A DNA stretch of 64,000 bases from Jidongwangia harbinensis. GTDB taxonomy: Bacteria > Actinomycetota > Actinomycetes > Mycobacteriales > Micromonosporaceae. Shown one piece after another: positions 9,480 to 18,170 of the stretch. Each line of letters opens with the position of its first letter. The stretch's first letter is position 1. The notes under the pieces are model-generated. The model had not been told where the DNA came from and searched no databases. It saw nothing but the letters and a program-made list of their open reading frames with translations. Location: assembly GCF_020216025.1 (NCBI RefSeq), contig NZ_JAIWNC010000005.1, positions 124,001 to 188,000 of the forward strand. The letters run 5' to 3'. The translations under genes were made by a program, and so were the position numbers.

Positions 9480-9878
9480 ATGAGCCAGACGATCGCCGAG
9501 AAACTGCAGATCAAGCCGCACACCACGGTCTGGGTGTCGGACCCCGCGCACACGGCACTGCTGACGCCGATGCCGGACGGGGTCCGCGAGACCGACAAGC
9601 TGGTCACCGCGAGCACCGCGGTGATCTTCGTGGAGGACGCCGCCTCGGCGCGCCGGATCCTCGCCGAGCACGCGGCCGACCTGCACGCGCCGGGCGTGCT
9701 CTGGGTGGCCTACCCGAAGGGGAACCGGAGCGACGTCAACCGGGACAGCCTGTGGCCCGTCGTGGCGGAGTTCGGCATGCGGCCGAACGGTCAGGTCGCG
9801 ATCGACGACCGGTGGTCGGCGCTGCGGTTCCGCGCGAACCGGGAGGGCGAGGAGCCATTCACCGGCGCCGGCCGATAG
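9480..9878 (+). CDS. DUF3052 family protein
   Basis: A 132-residue protein resembling the actinobacterial DUF3052 family: AEKLQIKPHTTVWV at the start, PDGVRETDKL, GVLWVAYPKGN, and a C-terminal VAIDDRWSALRFR. The biochemical function is unknown. I use ATG 9480; a GTG three codons upstream is also possible. It is divergent from the helicase gene and followed by a tandem-repeat region. Confidence 0.75.
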   Translation: MSQTIAEKLQIKPHTTVWVSDPAHTALLTPMPDGVRETDKLVTASTAVIFVEDAASARRILAEHAADLHAPGVLWVAYPKGNRSDVNRDSLWPVVAEFGMRPNGQVAIDDRWSALRFRANREGEEPFTGAGR

Positions 9879-9999
9879 ACGCGAGGCCGCGCGGGCAGGC
9901 AGGCAGACCGAGGTGCGTGCGAGGACACGGCACGTTGATCAGAGCGGGCCGGGAAGGCTGGAAGGGCGACCGGCATTTGGGCCTGAAGCACCGCACGGT

Positions 10000-10149
10000 G
10001 ACCGACGCGGGCCGGAAAGGTCGCAAGGAGACCGACACGGGCCGAGGAGGCTGCGGGGAGACCGACACCGGCCGGAGAGGCCGCAAGGAGACCGACACCG
10101 GCCGGAGAGGCCGCAAGGAGACCGACACCGGCCGGAAAAGCCGGCCCGG
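10000..10149. repeat. 30-bp tandem repeat (about 5 copies) between convergent genes
   Basis: The unit GACCGACACCGGCCGGAGAG plus GCCGCAAGGA (30 bp) starts at 10000, 10030, 10060, 10090 and 10120. The middle copies are nearly identical and the outer ones diverged. More decayed copies can be traced back through 9890-9999 (AGGCAGACCG and GGGCCGGGAAGG blocks). It fills the whole 277-base gap between the ends of the DUF3052 gene and the SDR gene. No convincing gene is encoded. It shares a core with the repeat at 50106-50318. Confidence 0.85.
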
Positions 10150-10155
10150 CGAGCG

Positions 10156-10881
10156 TCAGCGGCCCAGCACCGAACCGCCGTTGACGTTGATGATCTGCCC
10201 GGTGACGAAGCTGCCGCCCGGGCCGACCAGCCAGCGCACCGCCTCGGCGATGTCGTCCGGCACCCCCGCGCGCCCTACCAAGGTGGCCGCGACCCGCTGC
10301 CGGTGTCCCTCCTCGGTCATCCGCCCGGCGAAGAACTCGCTGTCGGTCACGTATCCGGGCGCGATCACGTTGGCCGTGATGCCCTCCGCGCCCAGCCGCG
10401 CGGCCAGGTCCAGGCCGTAGCCGTGCAGGGCGGCCTTCGCGGCGGAGTACGGGCCACCGCCGCCCCGCTGAGCGGCGATCGAACTGGTCAGGATGATCTT
10501 GCTGCCCGGGCGGCGGAGCAGCGGGTACAGGGCCTCGGTGAGCAGCACGGCGGTGAGTACGTTGGAGTCGAAGGCGGCGTGCCAGCGCGCGGCCAGGCCG
10601 GCCGGGGTGCTGTCGTCCCCGCCGACGAACGCGCCCGCGTTGTTGACCAGCACGTCGACCGCGCGGCCGGCGACCGCGTCCGCCACGGCGCCGACCTGGT
10701 CCGGGTCGGCCAGGTCGGCGGTGACCGCGAACGCCTGCGGGCCGATCCACTTCACCGCGTCCGCGAGCACCTCGGCCCGGCGGCCCACGATGATCACGTC
10801 GTAGCCCTCGCCGGCGAGCATCCCGGCTGTCGCCCGGCCGATGCCGGTTCCGCCCCCACTGACCACCGCTAGCCTCGCCAT
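10156..10881 (-). CDS. Short-chain dehydrogenase/reductase
   Basis: A 241-residue classical SDR, an NAD(P)-dependent oxidoreductase of unknown substrate. The cofactor motif is GGGTGIGRA near the N-terminus, the structural motif is NNAG, and the active site is Ser in LTSSIAAQ with Tyr-x3-Lys in YSAAK. The C-terminus (GQIINVNGG) is standard. It is transcribed alone, with its own start about 120 bases from the next gene, and its stop abuts the 30-bp tandem repeat. Confidence 0.9.
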   Translation of the reverse strand: MARLAVVSGGGTGIGRATAGMLAGEGYDVIIVGRRAEVLADAVKWIGPQAFAVTADLADPDQVGAVADAVAGRAVDVLVNNAGAFVGGDDSTPAGLAARWHAAFDSNVLTAVLLTEALYPLLRRPGSKIILTSSIAAQRGGGGPYSAAKAALHGYGLDLAARLGAEGITANVIAPGYVTDSEFFAGRMTEEGHRQRVAATLVGRAGVPDDIAEAVRWLVGPGGSFVTGQIINVNGGSVLGR

Positions 10882-11002
10882 GACTGCGACCTTAGGCGAC
10901 GCGGTCCGGTCACGTCGGATCCGGGCGGAGATCGCGGAGACCGCCCAGACCTGCCGGCGCGCGGCCGCATGCCGGGCGACCGCCCGCCGACCGGGGACCC
11001 GG

Positions 11003-12391
11003 CTACCGCTGTGCTGCCGGGTCCCGGAACTCGTCCGACGCAGCAGCCAGCGAACGCCAGGCGCCGACGGCCACCAGCCCCATCGCCGCGGCCGCCGTCC
11101 AGAACGTGGCCACGATGCCGTACGCCTGCGCGATCAGGCCGCCCAGCAGCGATCCGAGCGCCGCGCCGCCAAGGTCCATGAGTGCGTACGCGCCGGTCAC
11201 CCGGCCGAACAGGGCCGACGGCACGGCGCGCTGGCGGATCGTGGTGATCACGACGCCCCAGACCACGGTGTGTATGCCGAAGACGACGATCATCGCCCCG
11301 GCGACCAGGGGTGCCGTCGTCGCCGCCAGGGTGGCGTGCAGCGCGACCTCGACAAGCAGTCCGATCCGCAGCAGGGTGCTCGCCCCGGCCCGGCGGAGCA
11401 GCCACGGCGCGGTGACCGTGCCGGCCAGGCCGCCCAGGGCGAACGCGGTGAGCAGCACGCCGTATCCGACGCCGGACAGGCCGAGTCGCTCCCGGCTGTA
11501 CAGCACGAAGATCGCGAACGCGGCGCAGAAGACGAGGTTGCCGAACGCCATCGTCAGGGCGAGCGTGCGCAGCAGCCGGTGCGCCCACAGCCAGCGCACA
11601 CCTTCGGCGATGTCCGTCCACAGCGACCGCCGTGCCGCGGCGACCGGCCCGTCCACCGAACCAGCGCCCGCCGGACCAGCCACCGCCCCAGCGGCAACCG
11701 GCCCGTCCACCGAACCAGCACCCGGCCCAGCGTCCACCGGCCGAGCCACCGGACCAGCCACCGGACCAGCCACCGAACCAGCGCCCGCCGGACCAGCGCC
11801 CACCGGCCGCCGCACCGACCGGATTCCGGCGATCAGCGCCGCGGAAGCCAGGAACGACGCGGCGTTGAGCCCGAACGGCAACGCCGCACCCATCACGAAC
11901 AGCCAGGCCCCCAACGGCTTGGCGGCGAACTGGTTCGCCACCGTGAACGTCCCGGTCAGCAGCGAGTTCGCGGCCGGCAACCGCTCGACCGGCACGATCG
12001 CCGGCACGAACGAGGCCGACGCCGTGTCCACCAGGGTCTCGCCGACGCCCAGCAGGAACGACACGGCATAGATCAGGGGTACCGACGCCTCGCCGGTGGC
12101 CACCGCCACGGTCAGCACCGCCATGATCGTGGCGCGGCAGACGTTGACCGTGACGACCAGGCGCCGGCGGTCGACCCGGTCCGCCCACGCCCCGCTGATC
12201 AGGGCGAACAGCAGCCAGGGCAGTTGGGTGGCGAACGCCGCGCCGGCCACGGCGGCCGGGTCGGTGGTGAGCGACGCGACCAGCAGTGGACCGGCCACCA
12301 TGGTCACGCCGTCGCCAAGGTTGGAGACCGCGGACGCGGTCCACAGTTTGGTGAAGTCCGCGCCGAGGCGCGCGGAAGTCAGGGCACGCAA
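11003..12391 (-). CDS. MFS efflux transporter, DHA3/Mef-like
   Basis: A 462-residue, roughly 12-helix exporter of the DHA3 group that contains Mef macrolide pumps. The N-terminus reads RLGADFTKLWTASAVSNLGDG, and the loop-2 motif is GAWADRVDRRRL. I start it at TTG 12391 because GAGGAG lies six bases upstream. The much longer open frame above it is an opposite-strand shadow. A 60-residue Ala/Gly/Pro/Val-rich insert sits in the central cytoplasmic loop. A 17-codon leader ORF and a hairpin with a T-rich tail precede the gene, suggesting drug-responsive attenuation. Substrate unknown. Confidence 0.85.
   Translation of the reverse strand: MRALTSARLGADFTKLWTASAVSNLGDGVTMVAGPLLVASLTTDPAAVAGAAFATQLPWLLFALISGAWADRVDRRRLVVTVNVCRATIMAVLTVAVATGEASVPLIYAVSFLLGVGETLVDTASASFVPAIVPVERLPAANSLLTGTFTVANQFAAKPLGAWLFVMGAALPFGLNAASFLASAALIAGIRSVRRPVGAGPAGAGSVAGPVAGPVARPVDAGPGAGSVDGPVAAGAVAGPAGAGSVDGPVAAARRSLWTDIAEGVRWLWAHRLLRTLALTMAFGNLVFCAAFAIFVLYSRERLGLSGVGYGVLLTAFALGGLAGTVTAPWLLRRAGASTLLRIGLLVEVALHATLAATTAPLVAGAMIVVFGIHTVVWGVVITTIRQRAVPSALFGRVTGAYALMDLGGAALGSLLGGLIAQAYGIVATFWTAAAAMGLVAVGAWRSLAAASDEFRDPAAQR
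11640..11812. repeat. In-frame degenerate repeat within the MFS transporter central loop
   Basis: Overlapping copies of CCGGACCAGCCACCG and CCCGTCCACCGAACCAGC encode an AGPVAGPV/GSVDGPVAA-like stretch of about 58 residues between transmembrane helices 6 and 7. The block is absent from typical members of the family and looks like slippage-expanded sequence tolerated in a cytoplasmic loop. Confidence 0.75.
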
Positions 12392-12412
12392 AAGGAACTC
12401 CTCAAGCCTGGG

Positions 12413-12433
12413 AAGAAACGGTCGGACCGACCG
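12413..12433 (-). terminator. Attenuator-type hairpin between leader peptide and MFS gene
   Basis: On the minus strand CGGTCGG and CCGACCG (12419-12433) form a tight stem, followed directly by TTTCTT (12413-12418). It lies after the leader ORF stop and before the TTG start and its ribosome-binding site, so transcription must read through it to express the exporter. Confidence 0.6.
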
Positions 12434-12462
12434 CCCCGGGCGAGGAAGCGCTAACCGCGCAG

Positions 12463-12516
12463 TTACGCGGCGGGTCCTCGCGTCGAGGCGAAGACCGTCA
12501 CCATGCCGAGGTGCAT
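12463..12516 (-). CDS. Candidate leader peptide of the MFS exporter
   Basis: A 17-codon ORF, MHLGMVTVFASTRGPAA, opens 125 bases before the transporter start. It has an excellent ribosome-binding site (AAGGGGG, about six bases before the ATG). Its 3' part can pair with the following RNA (GCGAGGA with TCCTCGC, and GGACC/CGCC with the 5' arm and loop of the hairpin at 12419-12433). This is the usual layout of antibiotic-responsive leaders, in which a drug-stalled ribosome prevents terminator formation. Mef genes elsewhere carry such leaders. Translation of the peptide has not been shown. Confidence 0.6.
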   Translation of the reverse strand: MHLGMVTVFASTRGPAA

Positions 12517-12619
12517 CACATCCCCCTTCTGAGGAGTGGATCAGGTCACGGTATCCGGTTCGCACGACGGTGGGTACCGCGGGATCGGCGGGCAATTGTC
12601 GCCGCCAGGTGGTATGACC

Positions 12620-13990
12620 ATGGTCGACACGAGCGGACGGAGGTACCGGGTGCGCAAGCGCTCCCCGTGGCGGTATCCCGCCCGGATCGTGCCGATCGCG
12701 TTTCTCGGTGCGGTGGCCGTCGGCACCGCGCTGATGATGCTGCCCGCGGCGCGCGCCGACCCGGGGCACGCGCCGTTCGTGACCGCCCTGTTCACCGCCA
12801 CCTCGGCGGTCTGCGTGACCGGCCTCGCGGTGGTCGACACCCCGACGTACTGGTCGACGTTCGGCCACGTGCTGATCACCGTGCTGTCGCAGATCGGCGG
12901 CTTCGGCATCATGACGCTGGCGACGCTGCTGGGCCTGCTGGTCTCGCGCCGGCTGGGGCTGCGCAGCCGGCTGATGGCGCAGACCGAGAGCAACGGGCTG
13001 TTCGACGGCAACGTGGGCGGCGTGCTGATCCGGGTCGCCCTGGTCATGCTCGTCACCGAGGGCGCCATCAGCGTGGTGCTCACGCTGCGGTTCTGGCTCG
13101 GGTACGACTACTCGTTCGGCCGCGCCGTCTGGGAGGCGGTCTTCCACGCGGTGCAGGCGTTCAACAACGTCGGCTTCGCGCTGTACCCGGACAGCCTGGT
13201 GCGCTTCGTCGGCGACTGGTGGATCTGCATGCCGCTGGCGCTGGGCGTGTTCACCGGGGCGATCGGCTTTCCGGTGCTGTTCGAGCTGGCCCGGGAGTGG
13301 CGCAAGCCGGGCTGCTGGTCCACCCACACCCGGCTCACCGTGTGGGGCACCGTGCTGCTCAGCTCGCTCGGCTTCCTGATCTTCCTGTCCTTCGAGTGGT
13401 CCAACCCGAACACGCTCGGCCCGCTCGGCACGCCCACCAAGGTGCTGGCCGCGTTCACCCAGGACATCATGACCCGGTCGGGCGGCTTCAACAGCATCGA
13501 TCTGGGCAGCATGAACGCCGAGACGGTCGCGGTGACGAACGCGATGATGTTCATCGGCGGCGGCAGTGCCAGCACCGCGGGCGGCATCCGGGTGACCACG
13601 TTCCTGCTGCTGGCGTTCGTGATCTGGGCCGAGGTCCGGGGTGAGCCGGACGTGGTGATCAGCAAGCGGCGGATCGCCGAGGAGACGCAGCGGCAGGCGG
13701 TCACCGTGGCCCTGCTCGGCGTGGCGCTGGTCGCGTCCGGCACCCTGGGGCTGATCGCGCTGACCGACGACGTGCCGTTCGACCGGGCGCTGTTCGAGGT
13801 CACCTCCGCGTTCGCCACCACCGGTCTGAGCACCGGCATCACGCCGACACTGCCGCCGTCCGGGCAGATCCTGCTGACCGTCTTGATGTATGTCGGCCGG
13901 GTCGGCACGATCGCGGTGGGCACCGCGATCGCGCTGAACACCCGTCGCCGGTTGTACCGCTATCCCGAGGAGCGACCACTCGTTGGCTGA
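12620..13990 (+). CDS. ktrB: Potassium uptake channel subunit KtrB/TrkH
   Basis: The membrane subunit of a Ktr-type K+ uptake system, with four pore-loop repeats whose filter segments are visible: SAVCVTGLA, AFNNVGFA, TRSGGFNS and FATTGLSTG. About 456 residues is the normal KtrB length. I prefer ATG 12620 (MVDTSGRRY), seven bases after AGGTGG; ATG 12614 is nearly equivalent and an earlier in-frame start at 12536 has no support. The downstream ktrA overlaps it by eight bases, so the two subunits are made together. Confidence 0.93.
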   Translation: MVDTSGRRYRVRKRSPWRYPARIVPIAFLGAVAVGTALMMLPAARADPGHAPFVTALFTATSAVCVTGLAVVDTPTYWSTFGHVLITVLSQIGGFGIMTLATLLGLLVSRRLGLRSRLMAQTESNGLFDGNVGGVLIRVALVMLVTEGAISVVLTLRFWLGYDYSFGRAVWEAVFHAVQAFNNVGFALYPDSLVRFVGDWWICMPLALGVFTGAIGFPVLFELAREWRKPGCWSTHTRLTVWGTVLLSSLGFLIFLSFEWSNPNTLGPLGTPTKVLAAFTQDIMTRSGGFNSIDLGSMNAETVAVTNAMMFIGGGSASTAGGIRVTTFLLLAFVIWAEVRGEPDVVISKRRIAEETQRQAVTVALLGVALVASGTLGLIALTDDVPFDRALFEVTSAFATTGLSTGITPTLPPSGQILLTVLMYVGRVGTIAVGTAIALNTRRRLYRYPEERPLVG

Positions 13991-14657
13991 CAAGGACAAG
14001 TACGCACGCGACGACAACGTCGTGGTGATCGGCCTGGGCCGGTTCGGCGGCGCGGTGGCGGAATCCCTGATGAACCTGGGCCACGAGGTGCTCGGCGTCG
14101 ACGCCGACGCGCGCATCGTGCAGGACTGGGGCGACCGGCTCACCCACGTGGTGGAGGCGGACGCCACGGACACCGACACGCTGCGCCAGCTCGGCGTGCA
14201 CGAGTTCGGCCGGGCCGTGGTGGGCATCGGGACGAACCTGGAGACCAGCGTGCTGACCGTCCTGACGCTGAACGAGATCGGCGTGCCGGAGATCTGGGCC
14301 AAGGCGACCAGCACCAAGCACGGGAAGATCCTGTCCCGGGTCGGCGCCCGCCACGTGATCTATCCGGAGTCGGAGATGGGCGAGCGGGTGGCGCATCTGA
14401 TCACCGGCCGGATGCTGGACTACATCGAGTTCGACGACGGCTTCGCCATCGCCAAGGTGCGCGCGCCGAAGGACGCGGTGGGGCGGTCGCTGTCCGACAT
14501 CGGCCTGCGCAGCAAGTGGGGGGTCACGGTGGTGGGCACCAAGCTGCCGGGTGAGGACTTCACGTACGCCCGTCCGGAGACGGTGGTGCCGGAGGGGTCG
14601 ATCCTGATCGTGGCCGGCGACACCGCCAAGGTGGAGCACTTCGCCGCGAGCACCTAG
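13983..14657 (+). CDS. ktrA: Potassium uptake regulatory subunit KtrA/TrkA
   Basis: The cytoplasmic gating subunit: an N-terminal RCK/Rossmann domain (VVVIGLGRFGGAVAESL, with the acidic residue of DADARI at the end of strand 2) and a C-terminal TrkA-C domain (about 135-220) that in KtrA proteins binds c-di-AMP. It starts at TTG 13983, ten bases after GAGGAG and overlapping the ktrB stop. Its end lies three bases from the convergent kinase gene, with no room for a conventional terminator. Confidence 0.92.
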   Translation: MADKDKYARDDNVVVIGLGRFGGAVAESLMNLGHEVLGVDADARIVQDWGDRLTHVVEADATDTDTLRQLGVHEFGRAVVGIGTNLETSVLTVLTLNEIGVPEIWAKATSTKHGKILSRVGARHVIYPESEMGERVAHLITGRMLDYIEFDDGFAIAKVRAPKDAVGRSLSDIGLRSKWGVTVVGTKLPGEDFTYARPETVVPEGSILIVAGDTAKVEHFAAST

Positions 14658-14659
14658 GT

Positions 14660-16525
14660 TCAGACCGCGACGGAGAACCCGCCCGCCCGGCGGGGCTCCA
14701 GCTCCGACGGCTTCTCCAGCGGCCGCGCCGGCGGTGCGGTCGGCGGACGGGACGGCGCCGGGGTCGGCCGGACGGTCGGCGCTGCCGGGGCCGGCGGTGG
14801 CGAGGCGGGCGACTTGCGGACGGACGTCGTACCCCGTCGGGGTTTGGCTTTGGGCGGGCGGCGGCGGTCCGCCTGGGTCTCCGCCACCGGCACCGTGGCG
14901 GCGCCGAGGATCTCCGCCTCGCAGGGATGGCCGTCCAGGCGGAACGCGATCGGGAGCGGATTGCGGCTGCGGTACGCCCCGCGCAGCGTCATCGTCACGG
15001 ACCGTCCGGCGGCCAGGTCACCGCTCCCCCGCACCACGATCCGGCGGCCCTTCTGGGTCACCGCGTCGGCCGGGCGGGTGAGGCGCTGGGTGCCCGGGTA
15101 GGCGAACTCCATCCGCCAGTCCTCCACCGCCTGCCCACCGGTGTTGACCAGGGTGAGCCGCGCCTCGAAGTCACTTCCGGTGTCCCGTTCCACCTGGTAG
15201 CGGACCTTGCAGGCGGCGCGGTGCAGGACCCCGGAGGCGGCGCCGGTTCCGGCCGCGGCGGCCTGGGCGGGACCGACCTCGGCGGGTTCCCGGTTGGACA
15301 CCCAGGTCGCACCGACCACGGCGAGCAGGGTGCCGGTGAGCGCGACCGCCTGCACCCGGTGCCGGCCGGCGACCAGGGCCTCTCCGGCCCGGCCGCCGGT
15401 GAGCAGGTCGCGGGGGACGCGCCCGCCGACGAACAGGCCGCCGCCGAGCGGTTGCACGCCGCCCAGCCTTAGCGCGGCGGCCACCCGCAGCCCGAGGCGC
15501 AGGCGCATGGCCCGCCCGGGCACCGACGCGCTCAGCCGGCGCAGGACCCCGGCCGCCCGGTGCGACGCCAGGTCCCGCCCGGCCGCCCGGTCCGCCGGGA
15601 ACCACGACGCCAGCCGCCCGCCCGGCGGCCGGTGCGCCGGCAGCAGCGAGGCCGGGGCGCGCACGGGTGCGTCGGCGATGATCGCCGGCAGGCCCACCAC
15701 GGCGGCCAGCCGGTGCGCCACGTCCGCCGCGGCCGGCCGGTCGCCGGGGTCCTTGGCCAGGCAGCTCAGGCAGAGGTCGGCCACCCCGGCCGGCATCCCG
15801 GGCAGGGCCGGCACCGGTTCCGGGTCGGCGTACAGGTGGGCGCGCAGCGCCTCGGTGGTGTTCTCGGCCGGCCACGGCAGCCGGCCGGTGAGCGTGCGGT
15901 AGAGCAGCAGGCCCAGCGCGTACACGTCGGTGGCCGGCGACACCGGGCGGCCGCCGAGACGTTCCGGCGCCAGGTACGCGGGCGTGCCGAGCAGGCTGCC
16001 GTCCGGGGCGGCGTCACGCTGCCCGACCAGGGCCGAGATGCCGAAGTCGACCACCTTGGCACCGGCACTGGTGAGCATCACGTTGGCCGGTGTGACGTCG
16101 CGGTGCACGACGCCGCGGGCGTGCGCGGTGGCCAGCGCGGACGCCACCTCGGCGACCATGGTGACCGCGTCCCGCCAGGGCAGCGGCCCGTCGCGGTTCA
16201 CCCGGGCGGCGACGGACTCGCCCTCGTTCAGTTCCATCACCACGTACGGCACGGTGAGCCGCTCGGACAGCGGGGATTCGCCGAAGTCGAAGATCCCGGT
16301 GATGTGCGGGTGGCACAGCCGGGCCGCGGCCAGCGCCTCCTGGCGGAGCCGGTCCCGGAACGTGTGGTCGCGGGCGAGTTGCGGGGTGAGCACCTTGACG
16401 GCGACCGCACGGCCGAGGATCTCGTCGTAGCCGCGCCAGACCACCGACATGCCGCCGGTGCCGAGCTTCTCGACGAGGCGGTAGCGGTCACCGATGCGCT
16501 GCGCGCTTCGCCACATCCGCCCCAT
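14660..16525 (-). CDS. Membrane serine/threonine kinase with extracellular CBM2-like domain
   Basis: About 621 residues. The N-terminal Hanks-type kinase domain has GTGGMS, Lys44, the catalytic loop HRDVTPANV (141-149), DFG at 160 and YLAPE. The catalytic-loop lysine is replaced by Thr, as in some actinobacterial kinases, so activity should not be assumed. After a long juxtamembrane stretch and one membrane helix (about 393-412) comes a beta-sandwich resembling carbohydrate-binding module 2 (about 440-545): paired cysteines, NTGGQAVEDWRMEF and a C-terminal FRLDGHPC. A Pro-rich tail follows. It likely senses polysaccharide outside the cell. ATG 16525 is preferred over GTG 16567. Confidence 0.82.
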   Translation of the reverse strand: MGRMWRSAQRIGDRYRLVEKLGTGGMSVVWRGYDEILGRAVAVKVLTPQLARDHTFRDRLRQEALAAARLCHPHITGIFDFGESPLSERLTVPYVVMELNEGESVAARVNRDGPLPWRDAVTMVAEVASALATAHARGVVHRDVTPANVMLTSAGAKVVDFGISALVGQRDAAPDGSLLGTPAYLAPERLGGRPVSPATDVYALGLLLYRTLTGRLPWPAENTTEALRAHLYADPEPVPALPGMPAGVADLCLSCLAKDPGDRPAAADVAHRLAAVVGLPAIIADAPVRAPASLLPAHRPPGGRLASWFPADRAAGRDLASHRAAGVLRRLSASVPGRAMRLRLGLRVAAALRLGGVQPLGGGLFVGGRVPRDLLTGGRAGEALVAGRHRVQAVALTGTLLAVVGATWVSNREPAEVGPAQAAAAGTGAASGVLHRAACKVRYQVERDTGSDFEARLTLVNTGGQAVEDWRMEFAYPGTQRLTRPADAVTQKGRRIVVRGSGDLAAGRSVTMTLRGAYRSRNPLPIAFRLDGHPCEAEILGAATVPVAETQADRRRPPKAKPRRGTTSVRKSPASPPPAPAAPTVRPTPAPSRPPTAPPARPLEKPSELEPRRAGGFSVAV

Positions 16526-16627
16526 AAGCCGATTGTGAGGGGAACTCTCGTCGCCGGGATGCCGCACCGGAAAACCCGTCCGGGCGGCGGCGGCGTTATG
16601 CGGCGCGGTGTGCCCGGACGGCCGGTT

Positions 16628-18142
16628 TCAGCCCTGCAGCAGCTGGTCCACCGGGGCGTAGTCGTCGGTCAGCACCCGGGCCCCGTCGATGAACCGGGTG
16701 AGGTCGGCACCGCTCAGCAGCGTCACCGGCTCGTCCACCAGGTCGAGGCGCTGGCGGATCTGGTCCAGCCGCAGCGGCGACCGGGACGCCACGATGACGA
16801 AGTTGGAGCCGGTCTCACCGGCCAGCGCGGCCGGCGGCGCCACCAGCGCGACGTGCGGGAACACGTCGGCCACGGTGGCCAGCTCGGCCCGGATGAACCG
16901 GTTCGGCGGGTAGTCGATGACGTTCTGCGCGTAGATGCCGTCGGCGCGCAGCACCCGGGAGATGTCCGCGGCCATCTCCCGGGTGGCCAGGTGCCACGGG
17001 ACCACCAGGTGACCGAACGCGTCGCCGATTACCAGGTCGTACCCGCCGGTGGGCTCCTCGGCCACGTGGACCCGGGCGTCGCCGACCCGGACGCGCAGGT
17101 CCGGACCGGTACGCAGGCCGAGCAGTTCCCGGTCCAGCTCGACCAGTTCGCCGTCCAGCTCCAGCACCACCTGGTCACTGCCGGCCCGGGTGGTCCGCAC
17201 GTACGTGGGCACCGTGAACCCGCCGCCGCCGATGTGCAGCGCGTCGATCGGGGTGCCGGGCAGCCGCACCATGTCGGTGATCGCGCCGAGCCACTGCGTG
17301 TACGCGAACTCCAGGTGCGTCGGGTCGTTCAGGTCGACGTACGAGTGCCGCGCCGAGTTCAGGATCAGCAACCGTCCGCCGGGCGCGTCGCGGTCGTTCG
17401 TGACCTGGGCGCAGTGGTACGCGGTCTCCACGTCGCACGGTGTCGGCGCCACCGCGCCCAGGCCGGCACCGGCCAGCCCCACGGTGGCCAGCACCGCCCG
17501 GGTGCGCGCCCGGCCGGGCAGGCTCGCCGCCGGGTCCTGCCGCCGCAGCCACCAGCCCAGTCCGAACCCGGCGACGGCCAGCACCGCGGCCAGCGTCAGC
17601 AGGATCCAGCTGCTCGGCATGGCGGCGACCACGACGAAGCCGGTGCCGAGCGTGGCGGTGATCGCGCCGAGCGTGCCGACGCTGGACAGCCGGCCCACCA
17701 CCTGACCGGTCCGGCGCAGGTCACCGAGCTGCAGCTTGACCACCAGCGGACTGATCGCGGAGAGCAGGAACGCGGGCAGGAACACCGCCATCGCGGCGAG
17801 CAGCAGGACCGCGGGCGCGGCACCGCCGCGGAGCACCTCCCCGCCCCAGCGGACCAGCGGCAAGGTGACCGCGGTGCCGATCGCGGCGAGGATCAGCGCC
17901 GGAGCGAGCAGCAGGCGCGGGTCGAACCGGTCGGCGAGCCGGCCGCCGAGCCAGGTGCCGTACGCGATGGCGCCCAGCGCGATGCCGATCACCGAACTGC
18001 TCACCTGCAGCGTCACGCCGACGTACGGACCGACCAGGCGCAGCGCCACGATCTCGAGGACCAGGACGGCACCGCTGGCGAAGAAGACCAGGGCGGTGGC
18101 GAGCTTGTTCGGCAGGGCACGCGGGGGTTCGGTGGTGTCCAT
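16628..18142 (-). CDS. Membrane-fused spermidine-synthase-like protein
   Basis: A 504-residue fusion of an N-terminal block of about six to seven transmembrane helices with a C-terminal spermidine-synthase/methyltransferase fold. The latter shows IDALHIGGGGFTVPTY (the usual SAM/decarboxylated-SAM loop), an acidic strand end VVLELDGELVELD, and VIGDAFGHLVVPWHL. Proteins of this layout are common in actinobacteria, and their substrate is not established. Classical catalytic Asp residues of polyamine synthases are only partly recognisable, so aminopropyl transfer is unproven. It ends about 100 bases from the kinase start. Confidence 0.78.
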   Translation of the reverse strand: MDTTEPPRALPNKLATALVFFASGAVLVLEIVALRLVGPYVGVTLQVSSSVIGIALGAIAYGTWLGGRLADRFDPRLLLAPALILAAIGTAVTLPLVRWGGEVLRGGAAPAVLLLAAMAVFLPAFLLSAISPLVVKLQLGDLRRTGQVVGRLSSVGTLGAITATLGTGFVVVAAMPSSWILLTLAAVLAVAGFGLGWWLRRQDPAASLPGRARTRAVLATVGLAGAGLGAVAPTPCDVETAYHCAQVTNDRDAPGGRLLILNSARHSYVDLNDPTHLEFAYTQWLGAITDMVRLPGTPIDALHIGGGGFTVPTYVRTTRAGSDQVVLELDGELVELDRELLGLRTGPDLRVRVGDARVHVAEEPTGGYDLVIGDAFGHLVVPWHLATREMAADISRVLRADGIYAQNVIDYPPNRFIRAELATVADVFPHVALVAPPAALAGETGSNFVIVASRSPLRLDQIRQRLDLVDEPVTLLSGADLTRFIDGARVLTDDYAPVDQLLQG

Positions 18143-18170
18143 CGCCGGAAGAGTACCTATCCGGGTCCGG

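Noticed and set aside
10841-12454. 537-codon plus-strand ORF
   Set aside because: Arg/Gln/His/Pro-rich translation without domains, fully antisense to the MFS gene; a GC-bias shadow.
11003-14317. Open frame of 1104 codons on the minus strand
   Set aside because: Only 11003-12391 encodes a recognisable protein (MFS). The rest runs antisense through the well-supported ktrA and ktrB genes.
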